A stretch of DNA of 34,865 bases, taken from NCBI GenBank assembly GCA_947473325.1, contig CANJEJ010000011.1, forward strand, positions 1 through 34,865, given 5' to 3'. This DNA comes from Alphaproteobacteria bacterium. GTDB lineage: Bacteria; Pseudomonadota; Alphaproteobacteria; SHVP01. Positions 18,888 through 26,187 of this stretch are shown here, in pieces (positions within the stretch are counted from its first letter, which is position 1; each line of letters begins with the position of its first letter). The notes beneath the pieces are model-generated. The model saw only the letters and a list, made by a program, of their open reading frames with translations, did not search any database and was not told the origin of the DNA. Both the position numbers and the translations under genes were made by a program.

Positions 18888-20579
18888 TCAGGAATTGAAA
18901 AAGGGCATCAAGTCGTCCGACCAGCGGTGCATCGCGTTGGTAATAACCACATGCTTTGCTTTCGGTGCGACCTTCAGCGCGGCGGCCGTACCGGCATGAT
19001 CCGACGGTGCCACCAGCGCCACGGGCACCGGCGCCTTGGGCAGTTCTTCCTGGATGGCATAGCACCAGTGCGCGCCATAGTGGCGTGACCACATGTTGCC
19101 GCATTTCAGCAGCGACACGGCGCGGCGGTGGATCATCTGCGGATCGACATAGGGTTCGCGCGGCAGCACGCCCTCCGTCGTGTGGTTGTACCAGGGCCAC
19201 CACAGGCCCTGGTCGCGCATCGCGTGCCAGGCGAAGACCATGTGGCCGCCGTACCAGGAATAGTCGAGGTCGGGCGTGTAGTTGGCGATCAGTTCCTTCC
19301 GCAAGGCCTCGGGGTGCCAGATCACGTGCGTGATGGCGAGATGCTTCACGAGACCGGGCTGCAGCTTCGCGAGTTCGAGCCCGGTGAAGCCCGAACCCCA
19401 GGTGCCGACATAGTCGACCTCCCTGATGTCCATGCCAGCGAGCGCCTGGCGCGTCACCTCGGCATAGGTGGCGCAGGTGATGTTGTCGCTGCCGATGGTA
19501 TTGTCGGATTCACCGTTGCCGGGCAGGTCGAAGGCGATGACCGGCCGCATGCCGACGAAGCTTTCCGCTGCCGCCCGCACCACATTGTTGTCGCTCGCCG
19601 CATCATGCTGGACGATCACCGGCCGGCCGGTTCCGGCGAAGCTGCGGCGCATATGCAGCTGGCCGCCCTTGACGTCGGCATAGTCCTGCACCGTGCTGCC
19701 GGGCATGTCGCCCACCTTCGGCGGCGGCGGCACAGTGGCGGCCACGCTGTGATCGCGGAAGATCGCCTGCACGCGGGCGTGCAGCGCCTTCTTGTCGCGG
19801 CCGAAGCGTTCGATGTGAAAGTTGCCCGCGAGCTTCGGCAGCCGGTCGAAATGGGGGAAAAGTACGTCGCTTTCCAGCGCCAGCAGGAAGGTCGGCACCG
19901 TGATGGGCGGAATCGCCGCCGCGCCGTCATAGATGAAGGCGGCGTGGTAGGGTTTGATGTAATTGTTGCCCGCGCGCAGGAAATCGAGCACCGATGGCAT
20001 CATCCGCTCGGGCGAGGCGAGGTCATAGTCGAGCCGAGTTGCCTTGCTGACCTTGTACCAGGGGAAGAAGGTGGATTGCTGGCGGAAGCGCGCCCATACC
20101 TTCGACAGGTGGCTGCCGTCCCAACTGATCTCGATCGGCTCCAGGTAGTTGGCGAGGATCTCCTTGCGCTCCGCATCCGTCCAGCAGGTGACGCCATCGA
20201 CGACCAGCGCGCTGACGCGTTGCGGGAACAGGCGCGCGAATTCCGACGCGGTGACGCCGCCTGTATGCGTGCCGAAGATCGGTGCCTTCTGGATGCCGAC
20301 CGCGTCGAGGAATTCGGCAAGCGCGCGGGCATAGTCTTCGCCGAGCGGGCGATCGAGGGCGAGAGGGTCTGACAGGCCGTTGCCCGGCGTGTCGGGCGCG
20401 ATGACGGTAAACTCCGCCATCAGCCGCTCCAACAGGGGCACGTTGTCCCGCGAGGACGAGGGCGATTGGTGCAGCAAGACAGCGGGCGGACCCTTGCCGG
20501 CGCGGCGGTAGTGCACCTGGCGATGGCCAAGGGTGACAAAGTGCCGCCGGATGTGCGGATGCGGCGCATCCATGCCCAT
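18888..20579 (-). CDS. Double-domain alpha/beta-hydrolase-fold protein (copy 2), no serine nucleophile
   Basis: A 563-residue paralogue of the 16663-18360 gene with the same two-domain layout. Domain 1 (about 10-275) has LLHQSPSSS, APDTPGNGLSD and the elbow FGTHTGG with His105. Domain 2 (about 297-563) has VQHDAASDNN, DLPGNGESDN and VGTWGSGF with Trp394 where serine is expected. Both caps carry the repeated signature ending FFPWY (171-175) and WWPWY (460-464). Domain 2 alone keeps a possible C-terminal catalytic His (NAMHRW). The start ATG follows GGGAGGAACCCC; a second ATG two codons on is an alternative. A small hairpin (20654-20668) follows the upstream NUDIX stop. Product and substrate are unknown. 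Confidence 0.82.
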   Translation of the reverse strand: MGMDAPHPHIRRHFVTLGHRQVHYRRAGKGPPAVLLHQSPSSSRDNVPLLERLMAEFTVIAPDTPGNGLSDPLALDRPLGEDYARALAEFLDAVGIQKAPIFGTHTGGVTASEFARLFPQRVSALVVDGVTCWTDAERKEILANYLEPIEISWDGSHLSKVWARFRQQSTFFPWYKVSKATRLDYDLASPERMMPSVLDFLRAGNNYIKPYHAAFIYDGAAAIPPITVPTFLLALESDVLFPHFDRLPKLAGNFHIERFGRDKKALHARVQAIFRDHSVAATVPPPPKVGDMPGSTVQDYADVKGGQLHMRRSFAGTGRPVIVQHDAASDNNVVRAAAESFVGMRPVIAFDLPGNGESDNTIGSDNITCATYAEVTRQALAGMDIREVDYVGTWGSGFTGLELAKLQPGLVKHLAITHVIWHPEALRKELIANYTPDLDYSWYGGHMVFAWHAMRDQGLWWPWYNHTTEGVLPREPYVDPQMIHRRAVSLLKCGNMWSRHYGAHWCYAIQEELPKAPVPVALVAPSDHAGTAAALKVAPKAKHVVITNAMHRWSDDLMPFFNS

Positions 20580-20668
20580 GGGGTTCCTCCCGCCGTGTCG
20601 TTATGGGGCCCGGCTTGCACCGAGCCGCGATCAGGCTAGCACGGCGCCCGCGCACGGCGGAACGCCGT

Positions 20669-21103
20669 TCAGCGCTCGTCGAAGCGGAGTGCGGCACCGT
20701 CCCGGACAAGCCGCGCATAGGTCGGGTCGAGGCCGGGCGGGGCCTTTTCCCTCGCCAGGTCGGCGAAGGGCACCCAGCGGAAGTCGTCATGCTCGTCCGA
20801 CAGCGTCACGGTGTCGTTCAGCGCACGCGCCACGAAGGCGATGGCAACGGCATTCTCCTGCTTCACGCCCCGCTTGAAGAAGAACGTGTCATAGGGCCGG
20901 CGCGCAAATTCGACCGTCAGGGCTGTCTCTTCCACCACCTCGCGGGCCGCACCCTCGCGCGGGTCTTCGCCGGCATCGAGCTTGCCGGTCACCGGTTCCC
21001 ACATCCCAGGCGCATGGTCGCGATGCGCTGCGCGGTGCAGCAGCAAAAGCTTGCCATCGCGCACCACCAGCGCCTGCACGATTACAAGATAATAGTCGGC
21101 CAC
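20669..21103 (-). CDS. NUDIX hydrolase
   Basis: A 144-residue protein with a complete Nudix box (G-x5-E-x7-R-E-x2-E-E): GKLDAGEDPREGAAREVVEE at about residues 40-59. The N-terminus (VIVQALVVRDGKLLLLHR) and PGMWEPVTG resemble dihydroneopterin-triphosphate or nucleotide pyrophosphohydrolases. The Nudix glutamates bind Mg and hydrolyse a diphosphate bond. Its ATG lies 1 base after the stop of the upstream hydrolase, so it is almost certainly co-translated with it. The substrate cannot be told from the sequence. Confidence 0.9.
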   Translation of the reverse strand: MADYYLVIVQALVVRDGKLLLLHRAAHRDHAPGMWEPVTGKLDAGEDPREGAAREVVEETALTVEFARRPYDTFFFKRGVKQENAVAIAFVARALNDTVTLSDEHDDFRWVPFADLAREKAPPGLDPTYARLVRDGAALRFDER

Positions 21104-21104
21104 C

Positions 21105-22814
21105 CTACACCTTCAGGAAATCACGCATCGCGTCGGCCATCGCCTTCGGCTGCGCCTCGAAGGCCGAGGCGACCACATGCGGCGGCATATCCTGCATGCG
21201 GACGTTGGGGAGCAGCTTCTCGAGCCGCCAGGTCTGCGCATGGGTGCTGTCATGCGGCGTCAGCACCAGCACCGGCTGGCGCACCAGCGCGGCGCGCGAA
21301 GCGGTCGGATAGGTATAGGACGCGCGCGGTCCCCACCACACGAGCGGGCCGGCCCGCACCGATTCCTGGCTATATTGCAGGACAAAGCGGTTGTCGAGGC
21401 CGGGCACGCGCGAGCGCATCGCTGCCTGCCAGCGTTCACGCGCATGGCTGCCGTCCTCCGCCAGGACTGGCGGCCCGATGCGGCGGGATGCCCGCTCGGC
21501 GTCGTTGATCACCGGTGTGGAGGTGAGAACAACGCGGCGCACTGCATCCGGCCGCTGGATGGCGAGCTCGATGGCGATGAAACCGCCGGTGTGGTCGCCG
21601 AGCAGATCGACCTGCCTGAATCCGAGCGAATCGATCAGGTCCGACATCGCTGCGGCAAAGTCGGCGATCGACGGCAAATCGCGAGGCATGTCGCTTTCGC
21701 CAAAGCCGGGCATATCGACCGCGATTACGAGGCGGTCCAAGCCGATCTCGGGCAGGAAGGCGAGGAACTGCTTGCCGGAAATTGGCGCCATGTGGAAGCA
21801 CAGCAACGGCGGTGAGCCGGACGACTTTTCCGGCAGACGAATCCGGTAGTGCAGCTGCCCGTGCCTTGTCGATGCGAAGGCACGGCGTGATGCATGCGGC
21901 GCAGGGGCATGGACGCGCGCGGTGCGCGGCGCCGCATCGCCGCTGTCGTCATCGAGGAATTCGCGCAGGATCATGCCGATGCCAGGCGCTCGCAGCGACA
22001 GGAAGCCATGCGCCATGCCCGGCAGCTCGAGCAGGCGGCCGTTCCTGAGCAGCGGCACGCTGCGCTTCGTCTGCTCCCACAGGTCATCCTGCGGTGACAG
22101 CACCAGGATCGGCTGCGTCACCTTGGGCAAGTGATCGACATGCTGGTAGCGCGACGAGGCACGATGGCCCCAATGCGCGTTGAGGCCGCCGCGGCTTTGC
22201 TCGTTGAGATCGCGTTCCAGCAGCACGCCCCTGCGACCGGCGTCGCTCCAGCGGTGCGCCCCGGTGAAGCTTGCGACATAGGTGTCACCCGCGTCATCGA
22301 GCAGGCGTTCGCCATAGTGGGAGAGATATTCCTTGAACTCTTCCTCGGTATAGACAGGCGCGGACACCAGCACGACATGGCGCACCTGGTCTGGCCGGCG
22401 GATCGCGATCTCAGCGGCGATCTTGCAGCCGGTGTGGTAGCCCATCACATCGAAGGCACCGAAGCCCAGCGTATCGATCAGGCTTTCCATCGCCGTGGCG
22501 AGGTCCTGGATATCGGGCGCCTTACGCGGTTCGTCGGAATCGCCATAGCCCGGTGTGTCGGGCGCCACCGCGACGCGGTCCCGCCCCATCTCGGCAATCA
22601 GCTTGTCGAAGTTACGGCCCGAATTGGGGCTGGGATGAAAGCAGATCAGCGGCCGGCGCGATGCCTTGGCCGGCTTCGCGATGCGATAGTGGATTTGCCC
22701 ATCGGGCCCATCGGCATAGCCACGCGTCACATGCGGTGCGCTGCGGTACCAGCCGTCATAATCGGCGACCGACTGGATGTGTTCCGGCGTTTCGAACAGT
22801 CTTGCGTCGGCCAT
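21105..22814 (-). CDS. Double-domain alpha/beta-hydrolase-fold protein (copy 3), GxHTG elbows
   Basis: A 569-residue protein of two similar halves (about 35-290 and 312-569). Both show ICFHPSPNSG or LCFHMAPISG, then DTPGYGDSDEPR or DMPGFGESDMPR, then the elbows MGYHTG (His127) and LGDHTG (His408), so His replaces the usual Ser in both. Both halves carry WG-x-RAS-x2-Y (215-223 and 494-502). Domain 1 keeps an acid (SPQDD) and a His (GMAHGF) in the expected places. It lacks the WPWY cap signature of the other two proteins, so it is a separate branch. I chose ATG 22814 because GAGGAAACGGC precedes it; an upstream in-frame start at 22889 has no such support. Confidence 0.82.
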   Translation of the reverse strand: MADARLFETPEHIQSVADYDGWYRSAPHVTRGYADGPDGQIHYRIAKPAKASRRPLICFHPSPNSGRNFDKLIAEMGRDRVAVAPDTPGYGDSDEPRKAPDIQDLATAMESLIDTLGFGAFDVMGYHTGCKIAAEIAIRRPDQVRHVVLVSAPVYTEEEFKEYLSHYGERLLDDAGDTYVASFTGAHRWSDAGRRGVLLERDLNEQSRGGLNAHWGHRASSRYQHVDHLPKVTQPILVLSPQDDLWEQTKRSVPLLRNGRLLELPGMAHGFLSLRAPGIGMILREFLDDDSGDAAPRTARVHAPAPHASRRAFASTRHGQLHYRIRLPEKSSGSPPLLCFHMAPISGKQFLAFLPEIGLDRLVIAVDMPGFGESDMPRDLPSIADFAAAMSDLIDSLGFRQVDLLGDHTGGFIAIELAIQRPDAVRRVVLTSTPVINDAERASRRIGPPVLAEDGSHARERWQAAMRSRVPGLDNRFVLQYSQESVRAGPLVWWGPRASYTYPTASRAALVRQPVLVLTPHDSTHAQTWRLEKLLPNVRMQDMPPHVVASAFEAQPKAMADAMRDFLKV

Positions 22815-22912
22815 GCCGTTTCCTCGCGCTCCTATGACGGTGGCAGCGGCCGGAATGATGCGGTCGATCCCACTGGTGTGCCACCCCAACTTGAGCGCGG
22901 CAAATTCGATTT

Positions 22913-23335
22913 CTAGCCCCGAGGATATCCCAGATTGCCCGCAAGCTGCTGCAGGACACGCACGGTCGTCTCATAGTCGGCATCGGCAATGCCGGCCATC
23001 GCCTGCTGGCGAATCTGCTGCTGGGCGGCAAGGATCTGCGCATGGGCGTGACGGCCCGTCTCGGTGACACCCCAGCCGGCGGCACTCGCCGCGATCCACG
23101 CGCTACCCGCCAGCCGCGCCAACGCGGCTCTCACGTCATCTGAATCAGCAAAGGATGCGAGCGTGATTTCGATGTCGGTCTCAGGGACGTGATCCCCATC
23201 AAAGATCAGGCTCAGTACCTGCCATTCGAATCGCGTGACGCCATTGCTGGCTTGAGTTGCATCGATGGCCTGGGTCAGCGCGGCATCCGCCTGCTTGATC
23301 CAGTAGCCAATCGGGCGACGCGTTTTGGGCGGCAT
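22913..23335 (-). CDS. MarR-like winged-helix regulator (probable)
   Basis: A 140-residue protein. RRPIGYWIKQADAALTQAID is followed by VTRFEWQVLSLIFDG, an acidic segment (TDIEITLASFADSDDVRAALARL) where the recognition helix of a MarR fold would lie, then AGWGVTETGRHAHAQ as the wing, and a C-terminal dimer helix. This order fits MarR regulators, though the DNA-recognition segment is unusually acidic. It may respond to the molecule handled by the surrounding genes; that is inference. I chose ATG 23335. An in-frame GTG at 23368 is preceded by GGAGG but lies inside a strong hairpin. It lies between the solute-binding protein gene and the hydrolases. Confidence 0.65.
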   Translation of the reverse strand: MPPKTRRPIGYWIKQADAALTQAIDATQASNGVTRFEWQVLSLIFDGDHVPETDIEITLASFADSDDVRAALARLAGSAWIAASAAGWGVTETGRHAHAQILAAQQQIRQQAMAGIADADYETTVRVLQQLAGNLGYPRG

Positions 23336-23346
23336 GGTGAAACCGA

Positions 23347-23377
23347 AGGCGGCGGATGGAGCTCCCACCCGCCGCCT
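23347..23377 (-). terminator. Hairpin after the solute-binding protein gene
   Basis: AGGCGGCGGATGG (23347-23359) pairs with CCACCCGCCGCCT (23365-23377), with one mismatch that becomes a G-U pair in the - strand RNA. It begins 10 bases after the stop of the 23387-24937 gene. The T tail is short (TTCGGTTTC), so attenuation or mRNA stabilisation is as likely as full termination. Confidence 0.45.
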
Positions 23378-23386
23378 CCGTCTTCT

Positions 23387-24937
23387 CTACTTCTGGACCT
23401 TCATCTCGGCGTAGTTGAGGTGCAGGTTCACTTGCTTGAAGTTGGTGAGCTTGGCGTGGTGGCCCATGTTCTCGGTGCCGGCCACCAGGTAGATGATCGG
23501 CGCGTTGGCCGCGTTCTTCGCCAGCAACTCCTTCAGGATCGCCTCGCGCTTCACCGCATCCATCTCCTGGCCCTGCGCCAGGACGAGCGGCATTTCGTCC
23601 TGGCTGCAGTAATAGGGTCCACCCGGCTTGATGCAGGAGGTGAAGGAGTTGAACGACCGCCCGGCATCAAAACTGCCGGTCAGGTCATGGCCGAAACCGA
23701 AGGCATCCCATGACCAGGTGCCGTTGAGATAGGCGCTGAGCCAGTCGGGAAAGGGCTGCGAGATCAGCTTCGCCCGCACGCCAACGGCATTCAGGTCCTG
23801 CACGGCCGACTGGTAGACGAGCGCGAAAGTCGCGTCGGTCGTAATCGCCCGGATCTCCATGTCGAGGCCATTGGGGAAACCTGCTTCGGCCAGCAACTGC
23901 CTGGCGCGGGCGGGGTTGTAGTCATAGGGCTTGATATCGCGATTGAAGCCGAAGGCCTGCGGCACGGCCGACTGCGACGCGATGCTGGCCGCCCCTTTGT
24001 AGATGTTGTCGACAATCGACTGCTTGTTGACCGCGTGGTTGAGCGCCTGGCGAACACGCAGGTCCTTCATCGGGCCTGTCGTCGGCGCCGAGTCGCACTT
24101 GCCGTCGGCGCAGGGCTTGCGCCATGACACGAGCGAGATGCCAAGCGTGCGGGTCGATGGCGTCTGGAAGACCTTGAAGCCTGCCCGCTTCAACTGATCG
24201 ACCGCGTCGAGATTGAGCGCCGTGTCGATGTCGATCTGGTTGGACTGGAGTGCCTGGGCACGCGCCGCACCTTCGCCCAGTTCATAGAACTCGATCTGAC
24301 CGACATCGCCGCGGCTCTGGAACGAGGTCTCGTTCGCCACCACCACGATCTTGCCGGGAACCCAACTCTGCACCTTATAGGCCGCCGTGCCGATTGGCGT
24401 CTCGGATATGCCCTTGAGGCCGCCATCGGCAAAGGCCTTGGGCGCGGGAATACGGAAACCGCCGATCATGCGGGGAATGATTGGTACGGGCGTCTTGGTC
24501 TTCAGCGTGATGGTCGAGGCGTCCTTCGCCGTCATCGATTCGATGAAGGGCGTCAGGTCGCGGCCCGGCACCTGCTGGCGGCCCTCGTCGGTGAGCAGGA
24601 ATTTGTAGGCAGCCTCGACGGATGAAGCGTCGAAGGTTTCGCCATTGGAGAACTTGACGCCGCTGCGGACCTTCAATTCCCACGTCGTCGGGTCGATCAC
24701 CTTCCACTCGGTCGCAAGGTCCGGCCCCGACGAGAAGTCGTCACGAATCTTGGTCAGCTGGTTGTAGATGGCAGACAACACAAACACATGCGGCACCCCA
24801 GGGTCGACAAAGGGGTTGCCGCGGCCTGGCGGGAACTCGCGCACGCCGACCTTCAAGGTTTCGGCCGCCTGTGCGGTTCCGAACAGCCCGCAGAGCACCA
24901 CCGCTGCAACGCCCTGCAGCCAAAACGATCGACGCAT
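23387..24937 (-). CDS. ABC transporter substrate-binding protein, family 5 (orphan)
   Basis: A 516-residue secreted protein with a signal peptide (MRRSFWLQGVAAVVL, cleavage near AQA, residue 24). The mature part has the SBP_bac_5 pattern: GPDLATEWKVIDPTTWELKVRSGVKFSNGE near the N-terminus, RVRQALNHAVNKQSIVDNIYKG in the middle, YDYNPARARQLLAEAGFP and a C-terminal tail. Such proteins bind peptides or other solutes in the periplasm for an ABC importer. No permease or ATPase gene is in the window. A Cys-x9-Cys pair (SCIKPGGPYYC) is shared in spacing with the other such protein here. GGGAGGCTTTC before ATG 24937 fixes the start; the longer open frame upstream would destroy the signal peptide. Confidence 0.92.
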   Translation of the reverse strand: MRRSFWLQGVAAVVLCGLFGTAQAAETLKVGVREFPPGRGNPFVDPGVPHVFVLSAIYNQLTKIRDDFSSGPDLATEWKVIDPTTWELKVRSGVKFSNGETFDASSVEAAYKFLLTDEGRQQVPGRDLTPFIESMTAKDASTITLKTKTPVPIIPRMIGGFRIPAPKAFADGGLKGISETPIGTAAYKVQSWVPGKIVVVANETSFQSRGDVGQIEFYELGEGAARAQALQSNQIDIDTALNLDAVDQLKRAGFKVFQTPSTRTLGISLVSWRKPCADGKCDSAPTTGPMKDLRVRQALNHAVNKQSIVDNIYKGAASIASQSAVPQAFGFNRDIKPYDYNPARARQLLAEAGFPNGLDMEIRAITTDATFALVYQSAVQDLNAVGVRAKLISQPFPDWLSAYLNGTWSWDAFGFGHDLTGSFDAGRSFNSFTSCIKPGGPYYCSQDEMPLVLAQGQEMDAVKREAILKELLAKNAANAPIIYLVAGTENMGHHAKLTNFKQVNLHLNYAEMKVQK

Positions 24938-25023
24938 GAAAGCCTCCCGATTCTTATCTGTGGGCGCCCCGTCATCCTGTGCGGTTGCCCTGACGGCAGC
25001 GAACACCCTTCGCTCGGCGGGAT

Positions 25024-25051
25024 CAACCGGATTCTGGTATTTGTCCGGTTG
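25024..25051. promoter_or_regulatory. Perfect 8-bp inverted repeat, candidate operator
   Basis: CAACCGGA (25024-25031) and TCCGGTTG (25044-25051) are perfect inverted arms 12 bases apart, so the arm centres are 20 bases (two helical turns) apart. The site lies 87 bases upstream of the solute-binding protein start and 38 bases after the stop of the 225-aa gene. No T tail follows, so a dimeric regulator site is more likely than a terminator. Confidence 0.5.
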
Positions 25052-25089
25052 GGCAGTTGTTTTCTGCCGTTGCAAAGCGTCTCGCCGCA

Positions 25090-25767
25090 CTAACTGCGGG
25101 CGAATTCCACAAGCTCGAAGATGGACTTTTCCGGCGGCCAGTCCATGCGCACCATGACGCGGTCGTCGTCATCGGTGCACCACATGTCGAGGATCGGGCT
25201 GTCGTCGGGCTTGAGGTAGGTGGCATGCAAGCAGTCGAAGCTGCCGGCGCGCGTCGTGATGGTCTGACGCCCATTGAAGCGCACGCGCAGACGGTGCGAT
25301 GCAATCAGCGGCCCCGTCGTGCCATAGGGCGTGGGCGAGGAAGACGGCAGCGGCGCGCAGACCTGGATGCGCCCGGGATCCGGCGCGATCCTCGCCCAGT
25401 GCCAGATGTCGAGCGCGACCGGATGCGGCATGAAGGAAATCGGCGGCTCCGGGAAATCCATCACCTGCGAGACACGGCCTTCGGCAACCGTGAAGGCTTC
25501 CGCCTCAACGCGCGTGGCGGCGAAGCGGAACCAGGCCGTGCCCACCAGCGCGTCCTTGATCGTCACCCGGTTGAAGCAATCGCGCGGACGGAAGTCGCGG
25601 TCGACGGTGTAGGTCACATCACGCAGCAATTCCCGGTCGTCCATCTCGCACAGGCAGCGCATCGTGCGGTCGCCGTTGCCATGCGTGGTCAGGACATTCC
25701 ACTCGCGGCCCCATTCCTGGTTGTCGCGGAGATAGAGGACCTTGAAACGAGTGGTTTTGTGCTGCAT
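25090..25767 (-). CDS. Unrecognised soluble protein
   Basis: A 225-residue protein that I cannot assign to a family. It has no signal peptide or membrane segment. It is rich in alternating hydrophobic and charged residues (TTRFKVLYL, DVTYTVDRDFRPRD, LRVRFNGRQTITTRAGSFDCLHATYL), which suggests a beta-rich fold, possibly a beta-barrel or lipocalin-like ligand binder. Notable motifs are MRCLCEMDD and LDMWCTDDDDRVMVRMDWPPEKS near the end. I chose ATG 25767 because GGAG lies 6 bases before it; the ATG two codons earlier touches GGAG directly. It is the first gene of the - strand array, 152 bases before the solute-binding protein. Confidence 0.72.
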   Translation of the reverse strand: MQHKTTRFKVLYLRDNQEWGREWNVLTTHGNGDRTMRCLCEMDDRELLRDVTYTVDRDFRPRDCFNRVTIKDALVGTAWFRFAATRVEAEAFTVAEGRVSQVMDFPEPPISFMPHPVALDIWHWARIAPDPGRIQVCAPLPSSSPTPYGTTGPLIASHRLRVRFNGRQTITTRAGSFDCLHATYLKPDDSPILDMWCTDDDDRVMVRMDWPPEKSIFELVEFARS

Positions 25768-25820
25768 CGGCATCTCCAGCTTCAGACCTGGCCCATGGTT
25801 GGCCAGGACGCTGGAATCAA

Positions 25821-25850
25821 CAAGGCCGCCCGTGTGACGGGGCGGCCTTG
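25821..25850 (-). terminator. Terminator downstream of tRNA-Gly
   Basis: CAAGGCCGCCC (25821-25831) pairs perfectly with GGGCGGCCTTG (25840-25850) over an 8-base loop. Read on the - strand it starts 18 bases after the tRNA CCA end and is followed by TTGATT. It separates the tRNA from the 225-aa gene. Confidence 0.65.
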
Positions 25851-25868
25851 CGGCTCAGATGAGCGAAA

Positions 25869-25943
25869 TGGAGCGGGCGATGAGATTCGAACTCACGACA
25901 TCAACCTTGGCAAGGTTGCGCTCTACCCCTGAGCTACGCCCGC
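25869..25943 (-). tRNA. tRNA-Gly (anticodon GCC)
   Basis: Read on the - strand, a complete cloverleaf is visible. The acceptor GCGGGCG pairs with CGCCCGC. The D arm is GCTC/GAGC. The anticodon stem CAACC/GGTTG encloses loop TTGCCAA with anticodon GCC. The T arm GTGAG-TTCGAAT-CTCAT closes with one G-U pair. The discriminator is T and CCA is encoded at 25871-25869. It decodes GGC and GGU, common codons in this GC-rich genome. Confidence 0.95.
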
Positions 25944-25970
25944 ACAGGGTGCCTTTGGAGGCCCGGCTTG

Positions 25971-25997
25971 ATACTACCATCCCGACGGCCTTGTAAA
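25971..25997 (-). promoter_or_regulatory. Possible tRNA-Gly promoter
   Basis: On the - strand, TTTACA (25997-25992) and TAGTAT (25976-25971) are 15 bases apart, placing a start about 20 bases before the tRNA 5' end. The spacing is short. The remaining bases to 26187, about 190, hold the leader of the thioredoxin gene; I see nothing else there. Confidence 0.4.
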
Positions 25998-26187
25998 GCG
26001 GCCCGCGTGGGAATGTTGGCCAACCCGGCCCGCCGGTCCTAAATCGCCAGCCCACCATCCTTTTTGGCGACCGACGGACTGTCGAATCCGGGCCGCGCGG
26101 GTGGAAAATGGCCCCTCGCCCCCTTATGTTAGCCGGTAATCCGGCCGGTTTCCGGCCACCACCCTGTTTCTCTGGCGGTAACGACAT

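Noticed and set aside
16750-18999. A 749-codon open frame on the + strand opposite the hydrolase and GNAT genes.
   Set aside because: Same reason: antisense of well-supported genes, low-complexity composition and no domain signature.
18379-19203. A longer 274-residue version of the GNAT protein.
   Set aside because: The extra N-terminus overlaps the end of the copy 2 hydrolase and has no GNAT-like features. The GTG at 18882 gives the normal length.
20654-20668. The hairpin ACGGCG-GAA-CGCCGT after the NUDIX stop as a terminator.
   Set aside because: The stem is only 6 bp with no T tail. It may be chance in GC-rich DNA.
23336-23368. A GTG start for the MarR-like gene, 11 codons upstream.
   Set aside because: It has a GGAGG nearby but sits inside a 13-bp hairpin. 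The ATG at 23335 begins the part that looks like the family. Not excluded.
25869-25943. tRNA-Gly as an attachment site for an integrated island.
   Set aside because: I found no second copy of the tRNA 3' end, no integrase and no composition break in the window.
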